In this document: positions 1 to 10,083 of the stretch, one piece after another
Layout: each line of letters opens with the position of its first letter
How positions within the stretch are numbered: position 1 is the first letter of the stretch
From: Catalinimonas niigatensis
Lineage (GTDB): Bacteria > Bacteroidota > Bacteroidia > Cytophagales > Cyclobacteriaceae
Direction: 5' to 3'
Assembly (NCBI RefSeq): GCF_030506285.1
Contig: NZ_CP119422.1
Span: 992,001 to 1,056,000, forward strand
DNA: 64,000 nucleotides
Made by a program: the position numbers and the translations under genes
Notes under the pieces: generated by a model
What the model saw: only the letters and a program-made list of their open reading frames with translations
What the model was told of the DNA's origin: nothing
Database searches by the model: none

Positions 1-2877
1 GCTAAGCTTTCCTTTTTCTACATTCACATAACGCAGATGAATGTTTCGCAGGTTTGTGTTCAAAAGCTTATTCAGATCGGGTTGTAATGATTGCCAGACA
101 AGTATTTCGTCCTGATGGGCATGCTTTGATTTTGTCCTCTCCTCTACCTGATAAGAAGGTTTGGTGATGATCAACCTTCCTACTTGTAATAGCTGATCAT
201 GTATCAGACGATAAGGATCAATATCATCAGCCATAATTTTTTCGCAATATATTTGCAAATTATGCAAATCAGAACCTTTAGGAATATTGGTAATCATGTT
301 AAGCTTACCCATATCCAGTTGTCCTTCGTATGAATTGTAGTGAATTTCCCCTCCTTTCAATCCGAGTAACGGATAGGTTTCGTCTTCCGGATAAAAATTC
401 CATTGGTAATCTTGCGCCTTAACATCTAACACATCTGCATAAAAAGGACGAACGCGACTCATATGAGTAAGGGAATCAAGATAAAAACCTTTCAAATGTA
501 CATCTAGCTTTTGAGCAGCAAATAAAGGCTCTATACCCTTTTTGCTTATCTTCTGAAGCAAAAGCTTCGCATTGTTTATTCTGGCTGAAGGGACTGAAAG
601 CTTATTCAGATAAGAAGATAGTTGTGGATAGAGTTCTTCAATATCAAAACGAAGCTCTCTTTTAGGTTGATCGTTCTCCTTATAATTAAGTATTATTTGG
701 GGTGAATACACAGCCAGAAAGGCAAATCCTGCTTGTTGCTCCTGATATATTTTTTTGAGATCTATCTTATTAAACTTCACATAAGGGATATACATTTTGT
801 CCAGCCACACTTCTGTGGAAGGAGGATTATTTGGATTGGTCAGGAAGCGAATATTTTTAAAGTACGCTTCTTCGGAAAGCGTTGAAATCCTGGCGGCTTC
901 TACATTTAATGTTCCTCCTTCTCCTTTCTGTCCAGGAAGTAAAAACCTACTGTTCTTTAGAAAAATGTCCATATCCGAAGCAAGTACAGCTACTTTACTA
1001 TCTTCAAATACAAAAGCTGAATCTTTGTCCAGATGATCTATACTAATTGTATCTAAAGTGGCGTAAAAAGTATCTATAGAGGTAATCTGTGTAAATCCGC
1101 TTAAATCATCTTTAGCCTTGATTATCTGAAACTGCCCTGAATCAATCTGTAGCTTCCCGGCCTTAAGCCATTGAAATAATGCCGAAGAATCTCCCGGCGC
1201 GATGATGGGTGACAGGTTCAATTGCGCATTGCTCCAATCGTAGAGCAGTGATTTAATACTCTCCGGTACTTCTTCCATAACCTGTGACTGGTATTGAAAT
1301 CTGCCGGAAGCCTGCTTTCCTACAGATTGTGGAGCAAAGTTTGCAATCTTTACCTTAGGGCTTGTGATAAGTATGCTATCCAACAAGGCCGCTTTATCCC
1401 TGGTCATCGTTTCTAACTGTATCCCAAAAAAAGAGGCTGATGAAATATTCACTTCATATGCCAGAGGTTTGGATGGAGGCGCCAAAAGTAACTCTTCCAG
1501 GGAGTCAACGCCTGCCTTAAACATGACAGCGTCAAAATATACATCACAGCCAAAATTCCTGTAACTGTCTGTTTGCAATGAAGCGCTTTCGGCTGTAAAA
1601 TAATGTCTCTGATCCGGCAGATAGAGTTTGAGTTTACCTATATCTAAGGTTACAGAATCTGCTGGTAATACCATGCTCAAAGAATCCTTGCCTAGAACTG
1701 AGTCTAATTCAACATGCGTCAGCAACAAATTTGCGTCTTCAATTTTTAACAACTCCAATGTATCTTTTCCATACCGATGCACTTGCAGGCTGGCGCTGTC
1801 AAAAACAATGTCATTGATTTGCAATTTGCTCAGTTTGGTGGATATCTTCTGATAGAGGCTATCCGGATGCAGCACATCCAAACGATGAAATGTTCTGGCC
1901 TTGAGGCTATCATGAAGAATCTGGAGTGTAATGGAAGGTTCAGTAAAGACTAATTGATTTGCTACCAAAAGGCTGTCAAAGTACAAATCACGCCAATCAA
2001 TCTCGGTTAGACTTATCTCCGGAATGTGCACCCGCAGATCGTTTCCTGATGAAACCGGTAACATTTGTAGTTCTTTCAGGTAGATCCTTTTATGTTTGGT
2101 AGAAAAGCCTAATGTATCTGCCTTTAGCAAATAAGAGCTGTCAGAGAGAAGGAGTTGATAATCTCCTAGCTGAATATCAATATCTTTGGTAAAGAAAATC
2201 CTGTCATTTTGCCCCAGGCTAGAAGAGTCCAGCAGGAAATCGTATAAACTGAAATTGACATGCTGAGCATGAAATTTATTACTGATATTTGATGAGGAAA
2301 TATCGGTAGCAGCATTTTGCTGGGTAATAAACACGTTTCCATCCCAAATTTTGAATGAGTTAAATGATACTGAATTCAAATACTCACTAAGATGCCCCTG
2401 GAGATTGCGGGCTAATATTTGGATTGATTCTTTTGGAGTTGGCCGGTTTGTATCTGTCTTTCTGGCCCTGAGAAATTGTATTTCAGGTTGATTAAAGCGT
2501 ATTTCTTTTAATCGTAACTGTTGGTGGTTATAAAGATCAAGAAATTTCACTCCTTTTATATCAGCTTCAGGCACAGACAGTTTGATATGATCAGCTTGTG
2601 CGTCCTGATCAGCATCTATATTCAAATAGCCTGCATAATAAAGCCCGGTTACTGATAAGTTCCCGGTAAAAACATTGATGCTTAGGTTATCAAAATCAAG
2701 GGTGGGGCGTTTACCAGGTTCAAATGCCTGCTCGCTATAGCGTCTAAAACCCAGTAATATGGATTCTTTAAAAATTTCATCACCAAAAAACAGAAGCAAT
2801 GCCTGTCCCAGCAAGACAATCAGCAGGACTGATCCTAAGATACCCCATACCCACCTTTTTACAGCTCGCTTCTTCAT
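1..2877 (-). CDS. AsmA/DUF748-like large membrane-anchored protein (3' end outside window)
   Basis: The frame is open from an ATG at 2877 down to base 1, giving at least 959 codons with no stop; the C-terminus lies beyond the window. The N-terminus is MKKRAVKRWVWG followed by a hydrophobic segment (about residues 9-30), which fits a single inner-membrane anchor with the rest in the periplasm. The body is a long series of beta-type segments rich in patterns such as LDSL, xDSxx and KLxI. This is typical of the AsmA/TamB/DUF748 proteins that bridge the envelope and are linked to lipid or outer-membrane homeostasis. No enzyme motif is visible. The family call rests on architecture, not a diagnostic motif, so the exact subfamily is open. 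Confidence 0.7.
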   Translation of the reverse strand, partial: MKKRAVKRWVWGILGSVLLIVLLGQALLLFFGDEIFKESILLGFRRYSEQAFEPGKRPTLDFDNLSINVFTGNLSVTGLYYAGYLNIDADQDAQADHIKLSVPEADIKGVKFLDLYNHQQLRLKEIRFNQPEIQFLRARKTDTNRPTPKESIQILARNLQGHLSEYLNSVSFNSFKIWDGNVFITQQNAATDISSSNISNKFHAQHVNFSLYDFLLDSSSLGQNDRIFFTKDIDIQLGDYQLLLSDSSYLLKADTLGFSTKHKRIYLKELQMLPVSSGNDLRVHIPEISLTEIDWRDLYFDSLLVANQLVFTEPSITLQILHDSLKARTFHRLDVLHPDSLYQKISTKLSKLQINDIVFDSASLQVHRYGKDTLELLKIEDANLLLTHVELDSVLGKDSLSMVLPADSVTLDIGKLKLYLPDQRHYFTAESASLQTDSYRNFGCDVYFDAVMFKAGVDSLEELLLAPPSKPLAYEVNISSASFFGIQLETMTRDKAALLDSILITSPKVKIANFAPQSVGKQASGRFQYQSQVMEEVPESIKSLLYDWSNAQLNLSPIIAPGDSSALFQWLKAGKLQIDSGQFQIIKAKDDLSGFTQITSIDTFYATLDTISIDHLDKDSAFVFEDSKVAVLASDMDIFLKNSRFLLPGQKGEGGTLNVEAARISTLSEEAYFKNIRFLTNPNNPPSTEVWLDKMYIPYVKFNKIDLKKIYQEQQAGFAFLAVYSPQIILNYKENDQPKRELRFDIEELYPQLSSYLNKLSVPSARINNAKLLLQKISKKGIEPLFAAQKLDVHLKGFYLDSLTHMSRVRPFYADVLDVKAQDYQWNFYPEDETYPLLGLKGGEIHYNSYEGQLDMGKLNMITNIPKGSDLHNLQIYCEKIMADDIDPYRLIHDQLLQVGRLIITKPSYQVEERTKSKHAHQDEILVWQSLQPDLNKLLNTNLRNIHLRYVNVEKGKLS

Positions 2878-3019
2878 CCAAAAGAGAATTCAGAATAACA
2901 TTTCTCGTTTAACACCTGTCAATATGATAAAATTTCATCACATTTAGGCTACTCTGAAAAATGCAAAATGGGTAAATACCTTACAATCACAGCAAATAGC
3001 TAGCTGTGAAAAACACTGT

Positions 3020-3745
3020 CTAAAGATAGGTTAGGAGTTCAAAATCTTCTTTTTGTGAATCCAGCAGTTTGCTATTTTCACACTTAAGCACTCTGGAGGG
3101 AAATTCCTTGATAAACTGATAGTTATGGGTAGCCATCAACACGGTTGTGCCACTGCGGTTGATTTCGCGGAAGAGATCAAGAATACCAGATGAAACCTGA
3201 GGGTCCAGGTTTCCGGTAGGCTCATCGGCAATCAGTAAAATAGGTTCGTTGATCAGGGCGCGGGCAATGACTACCCTTTGTTGCTCTCCCCCTGAAAGCT
3301 GATGGGGCATCTTGGTACCTGAAGAACCCAGCCCTACCCTCATAAGTACATCACTAAGCCTTTTCTTCATTTTTGACCTGTCTTTCCATCCGGTGGCCTT
3401 CATCACAAAGAAAAGGTTTTCATCAACAGTACGATCTGCAAAAAGCTGAAAATCCTGAAAAATAATACCCAAACGACGGCGTAAATAGGGGATTTCCGAA
3501 GCTTTAATATTTTTAATATTATATCCGGCAATTTCTACTTCTCCTAATTTGAGAGGAAGATCGGCATAGAGCGTTTTCAGTAAAGAGCTTTTACCACTAC
3601 CAGTTCTTCCTACCAGATACACAAACTCCCCTTTCTCTACACTAAAATGCACATCTTCCAAGACCACTCTATGCTCCTGGAAGATGCAGGCATTGCTGAC
3701 TTGTAATACAGGTTTATTATCAAAAACGTAAGAAGATTCCTCCAT
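3020..3745 (-). CDS. ftsE: Cell-division ABC transporter ATP-binding protein FtsE
   Basis: This 241-residue ABC ATPase has every motif intact: Walker A GRTGSGKS (46-53), Q-loop glutamine about 97, signature LSGGEQ (150-155), Walker B LLIADE (170-175) and switch histidine 207. Length and the [12 protein letters not shown] stretch match FtsE, which pairs with membrane FtsX to activate cell-wall hydrolases at the division septum. No ftsX is adjacent. In Bacteroidota ftsE often stands apart from it. It lies 11 bp downstream of a 70-residue gene and 3' of the transaldolase on the same strand, so the three probably share a transcript. A LolD/MacB-type ATPase is the alternative. Confidence 0.8.
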   Translation of the reverse strand: MEESSYVFDNKPVLQVSNACIFQEHRVVLEDVHFSVEKGEFVYLVGRTGSGKSSLLKTLYADLPLKLGEVEIAGYNIKNIKASEIPYLRRRLGIIFQDFQLFADRTVDENLFFVMKATGWKDRSKMKKRLSDVLMRVGLGSSGTKMPHQLSGGEQQRVVIARALINEPILLIADEPTGNLDPQVSSGILDLFREINRSGTTVLMATHNYQFIKEFPSRVLKCENSKLLDSQKEDFELLTYL

Positions 3746-3756
3746 TTTAACAATTA

Positions 3757-3969
3757 CTAGACTTCCAGCTTTTGTAGTTTTCCGTAAGGCAAACGCTCAA
3801 TAATCTCCTTAAGTATTTCATCCTTTCCATCCAGACCGTATTTTTCCAGTTTTTTCAACTCACGGTCAGCCCGGAAATAGGCTACCAGCACAAAATTATC
3901 ATCGCGTAGCTGAATATAATCAGGGATTTTTGCCTTACCCTTTACTTTGATAATGTACATGGAATTCAC
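3757..3969 (-). CDS. Conserved small protein, unknown function
   Basis: A 70-residue protein (starts MNSMYIIKVKGKAKIPDYI) with mixed charged and hydrophobic residues, no signal peptide and no membrane segment; it is probably cytosolic. It sits between tal (12 bp upstream) and ftsE (11 bp downstream) on the same strand. The tight spacing is the best reason to think it is a real gene. The pattern of beta-like segments then a lysine/glutamate-rich helix (about 35-60) suggests a small alpha/beta fold. I do not recognise a family. Confidence 0.65.
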   Translation of the reverse strand: MNSMYIIKVKGKAKIPDYIQLRDDNFVLVAYFRADRELKKLEKYGLDGKDEILKEIIERLPYGKLQKLEV

Positions 3970-3981
3970 CAGCCAAATATC

Positions 3982-4656
3982 TTATGAATGAGCAGTAACG
4001 GCTTTGTTTCCTTTTTTATAATCGCTGAGAAATTTCTCCAGCCCGGCATCTGTCAATGGATGTTTCAATAAACCGGTAATTACGCTCAAAGGGCAAGTAG
4101 CTACATCTGCACCTACTTCAGCACATTGGATCAGATGCATGGTATGCCTTACAGAGGCAGCAAGCACTTGGGTTTCATAAGCATAATTCTGAAATATATT
4201 TACAATTTGTTCAATAAGAGCTACTCCATCTATGGCTATATCGTCTAAGCGTCCTATAAAAGGAGAGACATACGAAGCACCTGCTTTGGCAGCAAGAATA
4301 GCTTGTCCGGGAGAAAATATCAAAGTACAATTAGTGCGAATTCCTTCAGAAGTAAATTTCTTAATGGCTTTTACACCGTCTCTGATCATAGGGACTTTGA
4401 CCACAATTTTATCGTCAATCTTAGCCAGAGCCATGCCTTCTTTGTAAATCTCGTCAAATTCTGTGGCAATTACTTCAGCACTCACATTGTCATCCACAAT
4501 ATTACAGATGTCTTTGTAGCGTTGAATGATATTGTCATGGCCAGTCACACCTTCTTTTGCCATCAGGGAAGGATTAGTCGTTACGCCGTCAAGTACACCT
4601 AAGTCATAGGCTTCGCGTATTTCGTCAAGGTTTGCAGTGTCAATAAAAAATTCCAT
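3982..4656 (-). CDS. tal: Transaldolase (TalC/MipB-type, small single-domain form)
   Basis: At 224 residues this is the small transaldolase/F6P-aldolase (subfamily 3) fold. TTNPS (26-30) and the Schiff-base lysine K87 in KVPM are present. Two positions separate transaldolase from fructose-6-phosphate aldolase. The residue before VIAT is Glu61, where Fsa has Gln59. The TLIFSPGQ segment carries Phe114, where Fsa has Tyr131. Both fit true transaldolase, which moves a dihydroxyacetone unit between sedoheptulose-7-P and glyceraldehyde-3-P in the non-oxidative pentose phosphate pathway. It is the first gene of the tal/small ORF/ftsE run. Confidence 0.88.
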   Translation of the reverse strand: MEFFIDTANLDEIREAYDLGVLDGVTTNPSLMAKEGVTGHDNIIQRYKDICNIVDDNVSAEVIATEFDEIYKEGMALAKIDDKIVVKVPMIRDGVKAIKKFTSEGIRTNCTLIFSPGQAILAAKAGASYVSPFIGRLDDIAIDGVALIEQIVNIFQNYAYETQVLAASVRHTMHLIQCAEVGADVATCPLSVITGLLKHPLTDAGLEKFLSDYKKGNKAVTAHS

Positions 4657-4744
4657 AATTATTTTTTTTAGCGCTTAAGTTGGCCTAAAGATACAGGAGT
4701 TTATAAAACGAAAAAAATTCAATAAAAATTTAGTGAAGGGCAAA

Positions 4745-4832
4745 GAAAAAACGGGTATCACACCGCTACGACTGCCTACCCTTGCTCTATTCCTAGCCTG
4801 GGGGAGTTCAGCAGGAGCTGGTTGTACCCGTC
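4745..4832 (-). ncRNA. ffs: Small signal recognition particle RNA (4.5S type)
   Basis: Read on the minus strand, the segment is a long hairpin closed by ACGGGTA (4831-4825) and TACCCGT (4757-4751), directly followed by a T run, which gives termination. The apex carries the SRP S-domain signature: CAGG, then CTA-GGAA-TAG (a GGAA tetraloop on a 3-bp stem), then AGCA, the asymmetric loop bound by Ffh. Flanking pairs CCC/GGG and CTGC/GCAG extend the helix. A TTTG-N20-TACATTTG promoter ends 6-7 bp upstream of the predicted 5' end. No protein-coding frame is convincing across it. The end positions are accurate to a few bases. Confidence 0.87.
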
Positions 4833-4837
4833 TGTTG

Positions 4838-4869
4838 CAAATGTATGATGAATAGATTTTATTCCCAAA
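4838..4869 (-). promoter_or_regulatory. Bacteroidota-type promoter of the SRP RNA gene
   Basis: On the minus strand TTTG (4869-4866) is followed by a 20-bp spacer and TACATTTG (4845-4838), an exact match to the phylum's -33/-7 consensus (TTTG, 19-21 bp, TAnnTTTG). The SRP RNA 5' stem begins 7 bp further on, the expected distance to a start site. Confidence 0.75.
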
Positions 4870-4991
4870 TGCTTGCCTGAGAAACAAGTGATTTCTTTGA
4901 ATTAGTTTTATTACTACAGAAATAGACAAATAAAAAAAGAGGCGCAACAACGCCTCTCTTTTTCATGCAAACAACCTATTACTTACAAAAA

Positions 4992-5372
4992 TCAATCAAA
5001 ATCCGTTTTAAATATTCTAAAGGCCACTCCATCATAAGTGCCGGCAAATTCATTGGGTAACGCTCCCTGGAAGGGAACTACTACTGTTCCATCGCTAGCT
5101 GTGGTAAAGGTTCCCAGCATTGTTCCTGCCTGACTTACATCAATGGCTAAATTGGAAATGGGATTATACTTGATACCCACATTTTGATCCAGGATACCTG
5201 TCTTATCCAATTCAAAAAGCGTAAGTTGTGCTTCATTGGGTGCAATGCTATCGTATTGTAGCACAACAGGAGCAGCTACCCGGTCAAAAGCCATATCCGA
5301 TTCCTCTTCGCAAGCTGAAAGTAGTAGTACTGTCAGGCATAGCGTAATACATATAGGAAATATTTTTTTCAT
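4992..5372 (-). CDS. Small outer-membrane-type lipoprotein downstream of SusC/SusD
   Basis: A 126-residue protein with a short basic N-terminus, a hydrophobic core and lipobox LLSAC (Cys about 21), followed by EEES, a surface-export-like acidic stretch. The mature part is about 105 residues of beta-rich sequence with no family I recognise. It is the third gene after susC and susD on the same strand, 60 bp after susD. It is probably a lipid-anchored accessory, such as a glycan- or peptide-binding surface protein, of that uptake system. That role is inferred from position only. Confidence 0.75.
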   Translation of the reverse strand: MKKIFPICITLCLTVLLLSACEEESDMAFDRVAAPVVLQYDSIAPNEAQLTLFELDKTGILDQNVGIKYNPISNLAIDVSQAGTMLGTFTTASDGTVVVPFQGALPNEFAGTYDGVAFRIFKTDFD

Positions 5373-5432
5373 ATTTTTTTTGTTGAAAGATTTGACATCA
5401 GCAAGAGAGGAGCTATCATGCTCCCGTTCTCT

Positions 5433-6905
5433 TTATTCTACCCACCAGAGTTTGGTTTTCATATCGTCTGACCCACCATTTAGTGCAGCACCGGCTTCTA
5501 CATTGGTTTCATTAAGCGAGTATTCGGTAGAAGGATACACCAACCGGGTTGGTAATACACCATCATTCTGAAACTGTGCATTAGGATCAGCCGCAGGCAT
5601 CACCGGGAAACCCGTCCTTCTGTATTCTGTCCAGGCTTCAATACCCTGACCGAAGAGTGCAATCCACTTTTGCGTCATGATATTTTCTTTAGTAGCAGGT
5701 CCCGCAGCCGTCAGATAACCGGCAGGAACATCCAGACTGTACTGATCAAAGGCAGCGGCTATGCCTGCCTCGTACAAGGCCTGGGCATCACCACTAATAT
5801 CTCCATCTACTGCGGCTTCAGCCTGGGTGAAAAGCAACTCGGCATGACTCATCAGTACAGCGGGCGAAGTAGTTTGGGCAAAAACATCAGGATTGATGGT
5901 AGCACTATAACCCAGATAGGTGGTCGCAATTTCAGTAGGCAAACCACTGGGATGTCCGCTGATCTCATCTACCAGAGAACCCGGTATGACATATACTTCC
6001 AGACGGGGATCGTTTAGCGCCTCTAACTTATCTACTAGCATACTATTGATATTCCAGTCGGTACGTCCCTGCTGTATAAGGATATCATTCCAGGGATTAA
6101 CAGTGGGTAGTGAACCGTACATCAACTGGGCCGTTTCTTCACTGCTTTCTATCATGGGATATGTTGCAGGATCAGCCAGCATGGCCTGCATCTCACTGGC
6201 AGAAGAAGCAACTTTATGCGCCTGTCTGTTCAATAACTTAAAGCGCAAAGAGTTAAAAAACTTTTTCCACATCAGAATATCACCGTCAAAAAGTATATCC
6301 CCATTAATACCGGGGCCATCTGTACTTAGTAAGGTATTGGCCTCGGCTAGATCTGCAATAATGGCTGCATATGCTGCTTCCTGAGAGTCATAAGCGGGAG
6401 AATTGATTGCTTCTTCTGCTGTTCCTGATACTGCTTCTGTATAAGGAATTGCCCCCCACACATCGGTCAGGAGAGAACCTAGCCAGGCTTTCATACCTAT
6501 ACCAATCCCCTGATAGTTTGCATTAGGGTTCTCAGCATCAGGACCTGACAAATCCGCTATCTTCTGAAAGTTGATCATACCATCAGTGTAGAATACTTCC
6601 CAGTTGGTAATATTGACAGAAGGCTGCACATTATAGTTATCCCCTTCATTCTCATAAATATTACGGGTCAGATAGCCTATCCATGACATGGCATGGTCAA
6701 AATTAAGGCGTTGGTTACGTGTCTTGTTACCCCAGTAATTATCTACACTTTCCTGAAGGGCATGAGGCAAAAGGTACTGAGGATCTACCGATGTAGGATA
6801 ATTAGGGTTGGTATTGATCTCCTCAAAATCATCCGTACAAGCACCAGCCAGCACGATCAGTGCCCAGGCCAATGATATTATCTTAAAAGTATTATATAAT
6901 TTCAT
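5433..6905 (-). CDS. SusD/RagB-family nutrient-binding lipoprotein (SusD-like 2 subtype)
   Basis: 490 residues with lipobox LAGAC (Cys23) and then the FEEINTNPN start typical of the SusD-like_2 group. It sits on the outer membrane as the lid of the adjacent SusC channel and captures the ligand. The helical TPR-like core is visible in repeats such as QALYEAGIAAAFDQY and the C-terminal KWIALFGQGIEAWTEYRRTG, a family hallmark. It lies 13 bp downstream of susC and is co-transcribed with it. No CAZyme, peptidase or sulfatase is adjacent, so the substrate cannot be read from context. Confidence 0.93.
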   Translation of the reverse strand: MKLYNTFKIISLAWALIVLAGACTDDFEEINTNPNYPTSVDPQYLLPHALQESVDNYWGNKTRNQRLNFDHAMSWIGYLTRNIYENEGDNYNVQPSVNITNWEVFYTDGMINFQKIADLSGPDAENPNANYQGIGIGMKAWLGSLLTDVWGAIPYTEAVSGTAEEAINSPAYDSQEAAYAAIIADLAEANTLLSTDGPGINGDILFDGDILMWKKFFNSLRFKLLNRQAHKVASSASEMQAMLADPATYPMIESSEETAQLMYGSLPTVNPWNDILIQQGRTDWNINSMLVDKLEALNDPRLEVYVIPGSLVDEISGHPSGLPTEIATTYLGYSATINPDVFAQTTSPAVLMSHAELLFTQAEAAVDGDISGDAQALYEAGIAAAFDQYSLDVPAGYLTAAGPATKENIMTQKWIALFGQGIEAWTEYRRTGFPVMPAADPNAQFQNDGVLPTRLVYPSTEYSLNETNVEAGAALNGGSDDMKTKLWWVE

Positions 6906-6918
6906 ATGGGATTGCTTT

Positions 6919-9900
6919 TTAAAATTTCACATTCAGATTGAACCCAATAGAGCGAGTACTAGGCAACTGACCGTAGTTGTAGCCCAGATCTGCTGCACTG
7001 ATTTCAGGATCAATGTGTGATGCGTTTTTGTGGAAGATCGCCAGGTTACGGCCTACGATTGAGAAGCGTGCAGACTGTAGAAACATGTTGTCAAACCAGC
7101 TGGAAGGCAATTGATAACCTACCGAAGCTTCTCTGAGTTTTACATAACTACCATCCATCACAGCTGCCTCGTGAAACTGGCGTCCGCTATAGTAGCTATA
7201 GAAACCACGGGCTGAAGCTACCACATCGTTGGGTACATACTGAGGAGCTTCTTCCGTACCGATATTTTTTACACCCAGTCCGATTACGCCTTCTTCTCTA
7301 CCCACCACACTTTCTTCCAACACACCGGTTACGCGGGCGATACTGCTACCCATATCATAGATGTCTCCACCTTTTTTGATGTCTATCAGTGCACTTACCG
7401 ATACACCTTTGAAAGTAATGGTATTGGAGATACCACCAATCCAGTCAGGTGTAATGTTTCCTATTACATGCTGTCCGGGAATATTATAAGGAAGTCCGTT
7501 GCGGAAGATTACTTCACCATCTTCCGTACGGGCTAGCTTATTTCCGTAGAGGTTACCATACGCTTCTCCAACTCTGGCTTCCAGAGAAGCACCGCGGATA
7601 CTCCAGAGTGTAAGTGAGGTAAGCCCATCGGCCAGTTCCACTACTTCATTACGGTTACGGGCGAAGTTCACACTGGCATCCCAGGTTAAACCTCCGGGCA
7701 GTTGTAGTATGGTACCGCTTAACATAACTTCAACGCCTTTATTGGTGATTTCACCGGCATTTAAAACACGGCTGGTATAGCCAGATGCACGGGAAATATC
7801 CACTGCCAGAATCTGATCTTCGGTAGACTGATCATAATAAGTAACATCTAAACCCAGTCTTCCATTCAGGAAACGAAAATCAGCGCCAACTTCAATTCCG
7901 GTTGTAGTCTCCGGCTTCAGTTCTCTATTAGCAATCTCCTTGCTTTCAGAGAACTTAGGGATGCTGCCATCCCAGAGGCCTTCCGGCTGATATACCTGCT
8001 GTAGCATATAGGGGTCCGCATCATTACCTACCTGCGCCCAGCTGGCCCTGATTTTAGCAAAAGAAAGAATCTCACTTTGTACGTCCAGCATATCGGTGAT
8101 GACGGCGCTGAGGGATACGGAAGGATAGAAGAAGGAGTTGCTGCCAGTAGGTAAGGTACTTGACCAGTCATTACGGCCAGTAACATCCAAAAACAAATAG
8201 TTGTTGAACCCAAACTGTGCAGAGGCAAATAAACTATTGATAGTTGACTCCTGGATTAAACTTTCATTGATGTTAGGGCTGGCGTTATTCCCCAAATTAT
8301 AAATTCCATCTATAGAAAGCTGATCCACCGAGGCGTAGTTACGCTTATAATAATTTACCCGGTTGACTCCTCCCAGTTGGGTAACCACTGAAAAAGCTGT
8401 ACCAAAATCCTTATCTATGGTGAAGATGAAATCTGAGTTGGTTTCCTGTCTTCTTAGTACTTCTTCGCTGTAAGTTCCTGCTCTGAATGAGCCTCTTGTT
8501 CTGGCATAGCCGTTTACGGATATCCGGGTATCTGTCCAAATATCAGTACCTGAACGGGCCATTAGGCTCAGCCAGTCGTTGAATTCATAATTCAACGCAA
8601 TATTTCCCAGAAAACGGTCTTTTTCGTTGGGCTTTACTAAAACTTCTTCCCAGAAGAAAGGATTAGTAAAGTAAGTATGCTGCCAGTTTGGTGGTTCGTC
8701 ATTACCTACTGGCTGAATGTGTACATCTTCGTAGTCTCTGTAATTTCTAAGCTGGTCAAAATTGGTATGGCGGTGGTGCCAGATAAATTCCTGTCCGCTC
8801 TGGTAACCGCGATTGTCTGATCCTGATTTGATATACTCCCCCATCGCCGTCACTGACAGCTTATCGGTGAAATTATAGTTAGAATTAAGGCGGAAGTTAT
8901 TTCTCCAATAGTTATTATTATGGGCAATACCATCCTGCTGCGTACGACCAAGTGACAGACGGAATGAACCGTTGTCATTGCCAGCACTTAAGGCAACGCT
9001 TCCATTTTGGGTTACTCCGGTATCCCAAAACTGTTCCCAGTTGTCAGGTTCAGGTACCAGAGGTGCGGTTTCTGTTCCTGACCACCAGTGGCGTACCAGT
9101 CGGCCATCTAGCGGAGCTCCCCAGCTTTCGTCGGTACCGGCAGAACCTTGTATTCCGTCTACTGTACCGCTCCAGCCGTCAGCGTACCAGGATCTTCCTC
9201 CTGTACCACCACCATAGGTATTCTGAAATTTCGGTTTTACCAAGGGATCATCAAAAGTAGTACTTACGTTGACATCCACTCCAATACCTTTCTTTCCGGC
9301 ACCGGATTTGGTGGTAATCAGGATTACTCCGTTGGCTGCACGTGAACCATAAAGAGCCGCTGCATTAGGACCTTTTAATACGCTCATTTCAGCAATATTG
9401 TTGGGGTCAATTTCTGAAATACCTCCTCCGTAACGCTGATTGTCCCCGCGCTCATCAAAGGTAGCATTGCTGGATTGCTGCATGGGCACACCATCAATAA
9501 CAATTAAGGGCTGATTATTACCGGCAACTGATGAAAAGCCCCGGATCACAAATTCAGGAGCACCACCCGGTGTACTGTTACCTGCTACTTGTAAGCCAGC
9601 CACTTTGCCGGAGAGGTTATTCACAACACTTTGGGTGGGAACCTTGGCGATATCTTCGCCTCCAACAGACTGTACAGAGTAACCCAAGGCTTTTTTCTCT
9701 CTTTCTAAACCAAAGGCAGTTACTACAACTTCCGAAAGTGACTGGATATCCTGAGTCATACTGACATTAAATTCTTCCTGATTTCCAATGGCAACTTCTT
9801 GACCGGTAAGTCCAATAAAAGAAAAAACCAATGTTTCCGCTTCTGGTGACACGCTTAAAGAAAATTTCCCATCAATGTCAGTGATAGTTCCTATGCTAGT

Positions 9901-10083
9901 GCCTTTGACAAGAACGTTAACTCCAGGAAGAGGCGAACTGTCTTCATATGCTGTAACAGTACCACTAATATTGCGGTCCTGTGCATAGGAAAGATGTGTT
10001 ATTAAAATAGTAACGATCAGCAGACTGTAGCATCTAAACTGATACATGCCACTACTGCAAAGAGTGGTAAAGTTGTTCCTCAT
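6919..10083 (-). CDS. SusC/RagA-family TonB-linked outer membrane transporter
   Basis: 1054 residues with a signal peptide to about 35 (LSYAQ). A CarboxypepD_reg-like domain follows at about 37-125 (ISGTV, PLPGVNVLVKGTSIGTITD), then a plug (about 125-245, with VRGFSS-like IRGFSSVAG and PLIVIDGVP) and a 22-strand beta-barrel that ends in the aromatic-terminated NLNVKF. It imports a ligand delivered by its SusD partner, powered by TonB. It is the first gene of the operon and has a consensus promoter about 130 bp upstream. No anti-sigma/sigma regulator is adjacent. Length and order are normal for the family. Confidence 0.95.
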   Translation of the reverse strand: MRNNFTTLCSSGMYQFRCYSLLIVTILITHLSYAQDRNISGTVTAYEDSSPLPGVNVLVKGTSIGTITDIDGKFSLSVSPEAETLVFSFIGLTGQEVAIGNQEEFNVSMTQDIQSLSEVVVTAFGLEREKKALGYSVQSVGGEDIAKVPTQSVVNNLSGKVAGLQVAGNSTPGGAPEFVIRGFSSVAGNNQPLIVIDGVPMQQSSNATFDERGDNQRYGGGISEIDPNNIAEMSVLKGPNAAALYGSRAANGVILITTKSGAGKKGIGVDVNVSTTFDDPLVKPKFQNTYGGGTGGRSWYADGWSGTVDGIQGSAGTDESWGAPLDGRLVRHWWSGTETAPLVPEPDNWEQFWDTGVTQNGSVALSAGNDNGSFRLSLGRTQQDGIAHNNNYWRNNFRLNSNYNFTDKLSVTAMGEYIKSGSDNRGYQSGQEFIWHHRHTNFDQLRNYRDYEDVHIQPVGNDEPPNWQHTYFTNPFFWEEVLVKPNEKDRFLGNIALNYEFNDWLSLMARSGTDIWTDTRISVNGYARTRGSFRAGTYSEEVLRRQETNSDFIFTIDKDFGTAFSVVTQLGGVNRVNYYKRNYASVDQLSIDGIYNLGNNASPNINESLIQESTINSLFASAQFGFNNYLFLDVTGRNDWSSTLPTGSNSFFYPSVSLSAVITDMLDVQSEILSFAKIRASWAQVGNDADPYMLQQVYQPEGLWDGSIPKFSESKEIANRELKPETTTGIEVGADFRFLNGRLGLDVTYYDQSTEDQILAVDISRASGYTSRVLNAGEITNKGVEVMLSGTILQLPGGLTWDASVNFARNRNEVVELADGLTSLTLWSIRGASLEARVGEAYGNLYGNKLARTEDGEVIFRNGLPYNIPGQHVIGNITPDWIGGISNTITFKGVSVSALIDIKKGGDIYDMGSSIARVTGVLEESVVGREEGVIGLGVKNIGTEEAPQYVPNDVVASARGFYSYYSGRQFHEAAVMDGSYVKLREASVGYQLPSSWFDNMFLQSARFSIVGRNLAIFHKNASHIDPEISAADLGYNYGQLPSTRSIGFNLNVKF

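Noticed and set aside
797-2947. Several plus-strand frames of 60-80 codons
   Set aside because: They are shadows of the large minus-strand AsmA-like gene, whose frame is open to the window edge.
4675-4950. A 91-codon minus frame
   Set aside because: It runs across the SRP RNA gene and its promoter and has no protein-like composition.
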